From contig JAIQZU010000004.1 in the NCBI GenBank assembly GCA_021776915.1, positions 1 to 59,589 on the forward strand: DNA of 59,589 bases, read 5' to 3'. Position 1 is the stretch's first letter. Each line of letters begins with the position of its first letter. The translations under genes and the position numbers were made by a program. This document shows, piece after piece, positions 16,679 to 24,309 of the stretch. The notes below the pieces were generated by a model. That model searched no databases, was not told the origin of the DNA, and saw only the letters and a list, made by a program, of their open reading frames with translations. The stretch comes from Candidatus Scalindua sp. (GTDB taxonomy: Bacteria > Planctomycetota > Brocadiia > Brocadiales > Scalinduaceae).

Positions 16679-17890
16679 TTAACCCGCCTTAAGAATAAGA
16701 CTTATGAAATCAATACCAAATGTCGCAAGTACTGCCCCTAGCACTAGAACAGCAATTATAATCCCCTTACCAATATCCTGAGCACGTAAGCTTCCCAGAA
16801 GCAATGGTTCCCGTGATAAATAAGCGCTGGCGGCATACAACTCTTCTCCAATAAGGGTGTAATCACAGGTTGTTATAAAGAAGGGGAGTTGTGTATAAGA
16901 ATCAGTTGCAGCAATTTGTATCGCTCCGGTGGCAGCGCCGGTTTCTGCAAGGATAAGTGATTCTGCGTAAAAATATCCCATAAAGAAATTTGCTGCCGGC
17001 TTTTCACGTAGCATTATGCCACTGACTGCAGCAACATAAGGAAATTGTTCAGACGCCGCCATGAATACATTATCTTCCACATAAGCGTCAGGCCTCCCGG
17101 CTTCCAGGTACGATTCCTTAATAACCTCCTGGCTTACTGACAATACGATTGGATCAATGTTGGAAACCTTGAGTGTCGTGTCATATTCGGCAACCCTTAT
17201 TGCAATCTTCCCAAGTATATTCACGGCAGCAATAGTGGAAATACTTCCCATACCATTCAGGCCATGAACAAATAATACAGGTTTGCCCATTTCTGTTGCT
17301 CTTCCCAACGCTTCGTCTATGGCATCGAGCCCGCTTATTTTTCTTAAATAGAGATTAGGATTTTTCTTTGCGTGTTCAATAAACAACAAAACAAGTGTTG
17401 AAAAGGCTATCAGAATTATAAAATTATTTAGCTTTTTCCAATTAAACCAATTTCCCTTTGGAGTAGCTGAAGCAATATTTTTTATAGCTACGTTCTCAAT
17501 ATCTGACATCATAAAAAGTTTGAAAAAGTAATCCGGCTTGCCGCCTGTAACAACAGATTCCTTGTTAAAGAATAGCTCAGGCTTGATTTCTACATAATGG
17601 AAATTGGAATCAGAACCTTCCTTATACATTGTATTGGAATTTATGCGTAGCACCTCTGTATTAAAAGGTCCGCTTTTGCGTATAGACACATATACAACGT
17701 ATTCAACCTCTGTCGATTCAGAGGGGGAAGAAGGCCATCTGAGTGATATGCTTCTGCCGTCATCATTAGGTGTATCAAAGGCTTGAAAGTCAGAAGGTGG
17801 AACAAGCTTGTTCCCTCCAACAGCAAATGCAGTAGAAGTATTATGGAGTACTAATATAGATAGAATGAACGTTAATAATATTTTATTCAT
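16679..17890 (-). CDS. FN3-domain and DUF6754-like membrane protein
   Basis: Signal peptide (about 1-23), an FN3-like beta domain at about 28-145 (PPSDFQAFDTP, SISLRWPSS, EYVVYVSI), a membrane segment near 152-170, a conserved domain at about 178-375 (GKPVLFVHGLNGMGSISTIAA, SVSQEVIKESY, ATDSYTQLPFFITTCDYTLIGEELYAASAYLSREP split by variable parts), and a C-terminal membrane segment near 376-398. The second domain matches what I recall as DUF6754. First gene downstream of the four-helix-bundle cassette. Function unknown; a scaffold linking both sides of the membrane is an inference. Confidence 0.75.
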   Translation of the reverse strand: MNKILLTFILSILVLHNTSTAFAVGGNKLVPPSDFQAFDTPNDDGRSISLRWPSSPSESTEVEYVVYVSIRKSGPFNTEVLRINSNTMYKEGSDSNFHYVEIKPELFFNKESVVTGGKPDYFFKLFMMSDIENVAIKNIASATPKGNWFNWKKLNNFIILIAFSTLVLLFIEHAKKNPNLYLRKISGLDAIDEALGRATEMGKPVLFVHGLNGMGSISTIAAVNILGKIAIRVAEYDTTLKVSNIDPIVLSVSQEVIKESYLEAGRPDAYVEDNVFMAASEQFPYVAAVSGIMLREKPAANFFMGYFYAESLILAETGAATGAIQIAATDSYTQLPFFITTCDYTLIGEELYAASAYLSREPLLLGSLRAQDIGKGIIIAVLVLGAVLATFGIDFISLILKAG

Positions 17891-17909
17891 GAGTTTGTAA
17901 ATATTGCGT

Positions 17910-18337
17910 GTTACGAGTTACAAGTTGCGAGTTTTATTTCCATTCTGTCTCTACGTATTGAATGAATTTGTTTATTTTACTACCTAATTTATTGTAAGCA
18001 TCAAATAAGATTTCTATTTCTTTTTCAATAAATCCATGTGTATCTTTTATAAAATTCAAGTGCAGAATTGTTTCATCACAAGAAGCATGAGCATAAATCA
18101 TAAACTTAGTGAAATCTGCTTTATATTTCTTTCGTCCATAACCTTCTACGATACAGGAAGTAATTCCTTTTGATGACCTTCTTATCTGACTTCCTTCCTC
18201 ATATAATTCGTATTTTGGAAGCTTTAAAGACATTTTATGGAGTTTAACAGCCAAATCATATGATAAATTGTATATTTCTAAGTCTCTATAACTTTTCATT
18301 TTCCCTCCTTTTTAACCCGCAACTTGTAACCCGTAAC
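17910..18337. mobile_element. Four-helix-bundle gene cassette bounded by 24-bp inverted repeats
   Basis: A 24-base sequence at 17910-17933 (GTTACGAGTTACAAG...) recurs inverted at 18314-18337 with two mismatches. Between them lies only the gene at 17934-18299, its stop touching the left repeat. No transposase is present. The cassette splits an otherwise continuous minus-strand cluster. Four-helix-bundle (23S intervening-sequence type) genes are known to be scattered in genomes, so a small mobile unit moved in trans is plausible. Confidence 0.55.
17934..18299 (-). CDS. Four-helix-bundle protein (23S rRNA intervening-sequence family)
   Basis: 121 residues, all helical, starting MKSYRDLEIYNLSYDLAVKL, with the family hallmark block RRSSKGITSCIVEGYGRKKY at about residues 60-79 and a later helix with HASCDETI. 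The family (TIGR02436) was first noted inside 23S rRNA genes and shares its fold with Avd of diversity-generating retroelements; its role is unknown. GGAGGG precedes the ATG. It lies in the inverted-repeat cassette 17910-18337, not in an rRNA gene. Confidence 0.88.
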   Translation of the reverse strand: MKSYRDLEIYNLSYDLAVKLHKMSLKLPKYELYEEGSQIRRSSKGITSCIVEGYGRKKYKADFTKFMIYAHASCDETILHLNFIKDTHGFIEKEIEILFDAYNKLGSKINKFIQYVETEWK

Positions 18338-18368
18338 AATCATATAGTAAACTCTTTCTTTCTTTTAA

Positions 18369-19520
18369 TCACGTCTCAATCGCCTCAACATTGGCCCTTG
18401 GGACAACGGCAGTTTGTCCATCAGAAAATTCAACCTCAAGAACCCTGGCCTTTGCTTCTGTCTCTATGGTTCTCAGCTCACTCGGCAAGGTTTTGACCTT
18501 GCCGATCTTCCCAAAATTTGGATTCCTGATTATGCGGATTGGGTCACCTATCGAGATACCTACGGATTCTTCATTTCTGGGAGGTTCGGTTTCTGCTATC
18601 ATCTCAGAGGCTTTGTCTGCATATTCTTTGTTATAAGGTATTATAATTTCCGGCCTGACGACACCAGCCCTTATCTGGGTAGCGCCATTTATAGAAGCTA
18701 TGGAACCTTCTCTATGCTTTAATATATCAAATGTCTTCTGTGCCATACTGATTTGACCAAAACCTTCAGTAATAATCAATGTTATATTAATATCTTCTGA
18801 TCCTGTAATTGCAACCCCTAAATCATAACCAAGCAATTCGTTAACATCCTTATCGCGAATTCCACCGACAACAATTCCTTTTACGCCAATATCCAACGCC
18901 TTCTTTATCGCATCAAAACCGATGATTGAACCACATACTATAATTTTATCTTTGTGGGTTTCTTGTAAATCTTCAGGCTTTATAATACCTTCCGGAGAAT
19001 CTACTACAATCTGCAATTCACCTGTTGTCTCTCCTCCTATCCCGAATATGCCTTGAATGAAGGTAGCATTGCTTTCTATTACAACACCCTCTTTTTCTAT
19101 AGTTTCCACAACCCGGCCATCTATGTACGCACTGACCTGTACAGGTTTTGGCGGTTCTCTTAATAATACCTGGCCTGTGATATCTGATATACTTTCAATA
19201 TTTCCGGTAATAGGTGACAGACAGATAGACTTGAACATCTTAATAAATGGTCTGGTTTCTGCAATTATTTCGTCCTTCTGAACACTCTCGCCTTCCTTTT
19301 TTAACATGTACTTCCGTAACTCTCCAGGCAGGATAGCAAGACGGTTAACCACATTAACAGAATGAACCCTGCCTGGTAGATTTGTCTTGGCCACAATATC
19401 ACCCGATTTGACGATATCACCTTTTTTTACTATCACATCACCGGGAAGTGGAAGGTTTCTGCTCTTTCTTATCTGTATCTTCTCAGCCAGCCTTAAGCCG
19501 GGCGTGTATGCATGTGTCAT
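18369..19520 (-). CDS. Soluble protein with lipoyl-like and KOW-like segments, envelope cluster
   Basis: About 383 residues, no signal peptide. The N-terminal part (about 20-95) reads like a hammerhead/lipoyl-type beta domain (LPLPGDVIVKKGDIVKSGD, KTNLPGRVHSV). The middle (about 170-260) has Rossmann-like features (IIVCGSIIGFDAIKKAL, GVKGIVVGGIRD). The C-terminus has a KOW-like beta barrel (IGDPIRIIRNPNFGKIGKV). The ATG at 19520 is preceded by AGGGAA; the longer frame runs into a dispersed repeat. It follows the GlmL-like gene and may be its partner. Function unknown. Confidence 0.75.
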   Translation of the reverse strand: MTHAYTPGLRLAEKIQIRKSRNLPLPGDVIVKKGDIVKSGDIVAKTNLPGRVHSVNVVNRLAILPGELRKYMLKKEGESVQKDEIIAETRPFIKMFKSICLSPITGNIESISDITGQVLLREPPKPVQVSAYIDGRVVETIEKEGVVIESNATFIQGIFGIGGETTGELQIVVDSPEGIIKPEDLQETHKDKIIVCGSIIGFDAIKKALDIGVKGIVVGGIRDKDVNELLGYDLGVAITGSEDINITLIITEGFGQISMAQKTFDILKHREGSIASINGATQIRAGVVRPEIIIPYNKEYADKASEMIAETEPPRNEESVGISIGDPIRIIRNPNFGKIGKVKTLPSELRTIETEAKARVLEVEFSDGQTAVVPRANVEAIET

Positions 19521-19550
19521 GCTGTAATTCCCTAAAGTTTCATTAGTTAA

Positions 19551-19712
19551 AATACGAAATAAGAATATCGAAATACGAAACAAATCTTAAATTCGAATTA
19601 CTAAATGTTCAAAACAAAAGTCATTTTGTGTGCCTTAATTCTTTTGTTTCTGAAATTTGAATTTTGGTGATTTGGAATTTGTTTCGTATTTCGGATTTCG
19701 TGCTTCGAATTT
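19551..19712. repeat. Long dispersed AT-rich palindrome, copy A
   Basis: Imperfect inverted repeat of about 150 bases whose arms carry CGAAATACGAAACAAAT and ATTTGTTTCGTATTTCG. Similar elements lie at about 54497-54655 and 57371-57512. Intergenic, between the GlmL-like gene and the 18369-19520 gene. No coding potential. Ends are approximate. Confidence 0.7.
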
Positions 19713-19790
19713 ATTCTAATAAATTATAATAAGAAAATATTCCCGCTGAAAGCGGCTTTTTTTCTAAGCTTGTCTTAGACAAATTTCATT

Positions 19791-21590
19791 TCACTCCGGA
19801 TATGCATCAAAAGCCATATTCCATTTCGAAAGCACTTCTGCCAGGGGTTCCCTGCCTTTGCCTTCTTTAAGGTCAAGAGGTCTGCCTCGTGCGTCTATAA
19901 CGAGTCCAACTACACCGCCGGCAACCTCTTTGACAATTTTCCTGCCTTTGCCTTCACCCACATCAAATTTCCTGGCGGGTATTATCTCCACTTTTGCCTT
20001 TTCTCCCTCTTTTAAATCAAAAACCCTAAGTTCTCCAAGTAAGAGTGAATCTTCAATTTTATTTCCATTTGAATATGTGATTATGTAGTCAAGGCATTTG
20101 CTTCCATGTTTTCCGGTATTTGTTAAAGAGACACAAGGACCAAGATATATCAGGCAATCTTTCTCAAATACCTCTGTTGCCGCCGTTTCGTTAATCGTGG
20201 AAAGCACTCCGAGGTGCGGCATCATAAAAATACTGTCTACGGCGATCATGGTTACTCCTTGAGGTTGAAAAGAATCAATCATCATCATCATTGCCTGAGA
20301 CCTTCTGGGAGCGTGAGATAACACTCCGCCACTGCCAACAATAAGATTGAGTTTGTTCATATCAATAAGTGTTTCTTCCTCTGCAACTCTCTCAAATGTT
20401 TCAGATATTTCTCTCTGTTTCTGGACACCCTTCAGGCCAACGGCAAGCGCCTTATGCTGTTCAAATGCCAGGCGCAATGCCTCTCTTGCTATAGCATGTT
20501 CAATCTTCAGGTCTTCAAGCAGCTGGGGAATAGTAGTAGGGCGGATCATCTTGTTCTTTATTCTGTTGCGGATATCCGTTTCGTCAATATCAAAAGGAAG
20601 CCATTTCACAATGTTCTCAATACCGGTTTCCGCAATAACGTTTGATATGCTGTAGCTCATTCCCAGGTTGGCGCTTACAGTACGATTGAATATTTGATCA
20701 AAGACTGAAAACACGTCCGTCGTTGCGCCCCCAATGTCTACACCAACAACATTAATATTTTCCTTTTTAGCAATTGCCTGCATCATTTCTCCAACAGCGC
20801 CCGGTGTAGGCATTATTGGAACACCAGTCCATGACATTAATTTCTTGTATCCGGGTGCATGCGCCATTACATGCTCTAAAAACAGATTTTGGATCTCTTG
20901 CCTTGCCGGACCAAGATTTTCTCTCTCCAGTGTAGGCCGCAGATTGTCTGTTATTTTTAATGCAGTCTTATCCTTCAAGACAGCGCTAACCCTCTCTCGT
21001 GCCTCTTTATTACCGGCGTATATAACAGGCAATTGAAATGTCATGCCCAGCCGTGGCCTGGGATTAGCAGCGCCTATAAACTCTGCCAACTCCACAACGT
21101 GAGAAACAGTCCCGCCGTCCGTACCACCTGATAACAATATCATGTCCGGACGCAGATCCCTTATTCTCTCGATCTTTTCATGTGGCAGACGTTTGTCATT
21201 TGATGCAATGACGTCCATGACTATTGCACCTGCGCCCAGAGCAGCCTTTTGTGCACTTTGTGCTGACATTGTCTTCACCGCGCCGGCAACCATCATTTGT
21301 AGCCCACCACCTGCACTGCTTGTAGATATGTATATATCAACACCGGTATCGCCTTCAGCCGGTGTAATAATCTTCTCGCCATCCAGTATCTTTCGGCCAG
21401 ACAACTCTTCAAGCTCGGCAAAGGCATTAAGCACACCCCTTGTCACATCTTCGAAAGGCGACTCCACGGTTGTAGGCGATTCACCTCTGAATGTCTGGCG
21501 ATATTCGTTGCCCTTTTTCTCTATAAGTATTGCCTTTGTAGTAGTACTGCCGCAATCCGTGGCAACAATTACATTAAGTTCGTTTTTCAT
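19791..21590 (-). CDS. GlmL/MutL-type actin-fold ATPase without a visible mutase
   Basis: 599 residues of the GlmL family (glutamate mutase reactivation-type protein; not the DNA-repair MutL). Phosphate 1 motif VATDCGSTTTKAILIE at residues 9-24 and a second ASKHA motif VVGVDIGGATTDVFSV near 285-300. Other family blocks: LLSGGTDGGTVSHVVEL, MPTPGAVGEMMQAI and NLIVGSGGVLSHAPRRSQA. No mutase subunits (glmE/glmS) are nearby; the gene sits among membrane and secreted proteins, so I infer another ATPase role. It starts 9 bases after the small upstream gene. Confidence 0.85.
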   Translation of the reverse strand: MKNELNVIVATDCGSTTTKAILIEKKGNEYRQTFRGESPTTVESPFEDVTRGVLNAFAELEELSGRKILDGEKIITPAEGDTGVDIYISTSSAGGGLQMMVAGAVKTMSAQSAQKAALGAGAIVMDVIASNDKRLPHEKIERIRDLRPDMILLSGGTDGGTVSHVVELAEFIGAANPRPRLGMTFQLPVIYAGNKEARERVSAVLKDKTALKITDNLRPTLERENLGPARQEIQNLFLEHVMAHAPGYKKLMSWTGVPIMPTPGAVGEMMQAIAKKENINVVGVDIGGATTDVFSVFDQIFNRTVSANLGMSYSISNVIAETGIENIVKWLPFDIDETDIRNRIKNKMIRPTTIPQLLEDLKIEHAIAREALRLAFEQHKALAVGLKGVQKQREISETFERVAEEETLIDMNKLNLIVGSGGVLSHAPRRSQAMMMMIDSFQPQGVTMIAVDSIFMMPHLGVLSTINETAATEVFEKDCLIYLGPCVSLTNTGKHGSKCLDYIITYSNGNKIEDSLLLGELRVFDLKEGEKAKVEIIPARKFDVGEGKGRKIVKEVAGGVVGLVIDARGRPLDLKEGKGREPLAEVLSKWNMAFDAYPE

Positions 21591-21599
21591 TCAGGTTCT

Positions 21600-21962
21600 T
21601 TAGATTTTGGCATCGGCTTTTTGTTCAATTTCTTTTATGAGCATATCAACTACTACTCTTTTTTCTAAAACAGTGGCCATCTTATCATATTCATCTCTGG
21701 AGAAAAAACGTGAAAGAATAGGCTTAAAAAAGACCATGGCCTGGCTGCCAACAAAGTTTAATGGCCGGACAGATTCAAGAAACATAACAGCAGGTACGGA
21801 CATATTCCTCCTGACCACAAAATCTGCCAGCTTTCTGATTAAGTCTATTTCATTGTCTGCAAGCTGCTCTCCCTCAGTTGCGAATGCATGTTTGAAGCCG
21901 TCAATAATCTTCCTCATTTCAACCATAAAGTGATCTCGCTCGTTCGCTTCACCAACGTTCAA
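21600..21962 (-). CDS. Small helical protein upstream of the GlmL-like gene
   Basis: 120 residues, cytoplasmic and helical. Start uncertain: TTG at 21962 with an AG-rich stretch upstream, or the ATG at 21926 (MVEMRKIIDG). No metal, nucleotide or membrane motif; the segment GSQAMVFFKPILSRFFSRDEYD is mildly hydrophobic. It lies between the propeller gene and the GlmL-like ATPase with 24- and 9-base gaps, so it is probably co-translated and may bind the ATPase. No family recognised. Confidence 0.65.
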   Translation of the reverse strand: MNVGEANERDHFMVEMRKIIDGFKHAFATEGEQLADNEIDLIRKLADFVVRRNMSVPAVMFLESVRPLNFVGSQAMVFFKPILSRFFSRDEYDKMATVLEKRVVVDMLIKEIEQKADAKI

Positions 21963-21986
21963 TCTAATCTCTCTAATATATTGAAT

Positions 21987-24290
21987 CTACGGATTAAACA
22001 CTATCCTGCTGCTGCCGATATTGCCCTCGTAGTCTATTGCATTGATTACGATGGTATGTTCATCTGGAGAAATGTATGGAATTTTAACAAAAATAATTTC
22101 TTCAGTTGAATCAAAAATCTTGTCTTCTGGAAATGCAGTCTGCCAATCTCCGGAATCTATGGAATATTGAAGGTCGGTTATATTACACAATTCATCCTTT
22201 GCGATGCCTGAAACAATTATGCTATAGCCGGGCCTGCCGTGTACGTCCATCGAGTCACCCTCAATAACCGTTTTAAGATCTGATACTACCGGTCTTGTAT
22301 TATCTATTAGAAAGGTATCACTCTCTACCTCCTCTCTTAGTGCAAGTTCAAATGGATTATCAGGGTCGTCACACGCTATGACTTTTGCCTGGTAGTATCC
22401 GTCAGGTATCCTGTTTGTATTCCAATAGAATTCGGTTTCTTCTTTAACATTTCTTTTCAGTTCCTTCCATTTGTTTTCATCCACACTCTTATATTCAAGA
22501 TCAAATTCCAGTTTGTCATTATTAGGATCATCCGCTTCCCATGATATCAGTTTTTTGGGTTCGTGTGCTACGTGTTCATAAACGTTTCTTTGAATGCCCC
22601 TCTGATATGCATCATCCGGCGAGGAAAGAGCCGTTTTCTTTGTGTCAGTGTCTTTGTGATTACCCAATTCATCACCGGGAAAATGTCTTGGAGTAGCAAC
22701 CTCGACATTTCTGATAATGGGTGGCTGGTTTTGTGGCAGGTATGCAATGCTGACATTGTCAAGGGCAGGTGTAGCCCCAGAGTCGTTAGTCGTCAGGGTA
22801 GCGCGATATTGTATAAAACGGGCTGGAGGACTCTGTATTTTGTCGCCATTCTGTTGATATTCCCTGGCCCAGTTACTCCATGTATTATCAGGTTCTTTAT
22901 TATTTCCGGACCTTGTAGACAATAAGATATTTGTTTGTAATGGAATCTTTTCTTTCCATGATATACAACCCCAGGAAGAAATATATGTGGTATCATGAAC
23001 AGCAGATTCATAGGTGCCTTCATTAGAGTATGCGCCTGATAGCTGGTAAATATTCGCATTGTTTCCGGTTGCCATGTATTTGACTCCATCCTTAAATGAA
23101 AGGATATCCAGAAGCTGTGATTCGCTGAAATCATAAAGCAAACTGGCATCTTCATTACTATTAATCTTAAAGAGCTTTGCCCTGTTTCCTGTGCCAACAA
23201 GAACATCATTGTTGTTGTCGTCGACTGACAGGCAAAGTATAAATGAGTCTTCTACGGAAAATATTTCTCTTACTCTCCCATCTTTATCAATTCGGTATAC
23301 GGAGTTCATCCCGGGCATCACGGGCCTTTCCTTAATTCCGTTTCCGTTTTCCGAATAAGCATCCTTTGTAGACGGCTGATCAGTAGCTTCTAAATCTTTA
23401 TCGGACAAAATGTGATCTAGCCAGACATCACTTGGTTCACCTGGAAATTTTTCCATAAGTAGTGGTAACATGGCTTCCGGTAGTGAGGGAGGCGTCGGGG
23501 CGTGCAGCACCGGTGGCGTGCCGGATGACGTTCCGGCATATAAAACACCATTTCTGTCTATGGCCAGACAATGTATTTCATCTTCATCTGCATCGTAAAG
23601 AACAGAGGCTTTGCCGTCAGGCGTTATCTTGTATATAAGACCCTCCGGTTCAGATGCGGCATAAATGTTGCCATCAATATCAATGACAAGATCAAGTATG
23701 TTTGAGAACTGTGAATCAAAAAAAACCGATGAGATACCTCTATCCGAAACTTTATAGATAATGCCGTTGTCGCCTGTAGCGGCATATAAGTTGCCATGTT
23801 TATCGGAAATCATATCCCATATATAAGGATCAGGAAGTTCACAGAAAACCTCTCCCTTGCCCTCTGAAGTGATCTTGTAGATTCTACCATGAGGCAATGT
23901 ACCAGCGAAAATATTTCCAGCGGCGTCTATAGCAAGGGCCTGTACGTGAAGCTCAGGGGTTTTATAGTATTCGACTACATTACCATCGTGACGGACCCTG
24001 AATATCGAGCCGGGATTTCCGGTACCGGCAAATAGTGAATCAGCGTCATCTGCAACAAGACACCAGACATATGCAGCCGGGACTTCATTAATTCTGCGTT
24101 TCTCTGGTGATAATGTAAACTTTCCGTTACTATGCACAGATATATTCTGCAGTTTCCCTTTAGCTATCTCTGCCTGATCAGTGCTTGTCCACATTTTTGT
24201 CGTAACGGCATAAGTGTGATGTGTATTTAATGCCAGGAAGGGCAGTACCACCAGGATGACGACGAACGTGTATGGTCTCAATATTTTCAT
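21987..24290 (-). CDS. Secreted beta-propeller protein with FN3-like C-terminus
   Basis: 767 residues. Signal peptide (about 1-28). At least six propeller-blade repeats between about 75 and 430, with the pattern I/L-x-G-x-IYA-A-x-G-x-IY-KI (GNIFAGTLPHGRIYKIT, GNLYAATGDNGIIYKVS, GNIYAASEPEGLIYKIT, GVLYAGTSSGTP), as in NHL/SMP-30-like propellers. A Pro-rich loop near 265-315 interrupts them. The C-terminal part (about 520-767) has FN3/Ig-like strands (PPIIRNVEVATP, ISWEADDPNNDKLEFDLEY). No enzyme signature. Between the S55-like protease and the GlmL-like ATPase genes. Confidence 0.82.
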   Translation of the reverse strand: MKILRPYTFVVILVVLPFLALNTHHTYAVTTKMWTSTDQAEIAKGKLQNISVHSNGKFTLSPEKRRINEVPAAYVWCLVADDADSLFAGTGNPGSIFRVRHDGNVVEYYKTPELHVQALAIDAAGNIFAGTLPHGRIYKITSEGKGEVFCELPDPYIWDMISDKHGNLYAATGDNGIIYKVSDRGISSVFFDSQFSNILDLVIDIDGNIYAASEPEGLIYKITPDGKASVLYDADEDEIHCLAIDRNGVLYAGTSSGTPPVLHAPTPPSLPEAMLPLLMEKFPGEPSDVWLDHILSDKDLEATDQPSTKDAYSENGNGIKERPVMPGMNSVYRIDKDGRVREIFSVEDSFILCLSVDDNNNDVLVGTGNRAKLFKINSNEDASLLYDFSESQLLDILSFKDGVKYMATGNNANIYQLSGAYSNEGTYESAVHDTTYISSWGCISWKEKIPLQTNILLSTRSGNNKEPDNTWSNWAREYQQNGDKIQSPPARFIQYRATLTTNDSGATPALDNVSIAYLPQNQPPIIRNVEVATPRHFPGDELGNHKDTDTKKTALSSPDDAYQRGIQRNVYEHVAHEPKKLISWEADDPNNDKLEFDLEYKSVDENKWKELKRNVKEETEFYWNTNRIPDGYYQAKVIACDDPDNPFELALREEVESDTFLIDNTRPVVSDLKTVIEGDSMDVHGRPGYSIIVSGIAKDELCNITDLQYSIDSGDWQTAFPEDKIFDSTEEIIFVKIPYISPDEHTIVINAIDYEGNIGSSRIVFNP

Positions 24291-24309
24291 TAGAATATTT
24301 CTATGTAAT

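Noticed and set aside
17910-18337. Diversity-generating retroelement suggested by the Avd-like fold
   Set aside because: No reverse transcriptase, template repeat or variable repeat was seen; only the four-helix-bundle gene is present.
19741-19775. CCGCT-GAA-AGCGG hairpin followed by a T-run on the plus strand
   Set aside because: It faces the wrong way for the minus-strand genes on both sides; on the minus strand the stem is followed only by a weak T-stretch, so I do not list it as a terminator.
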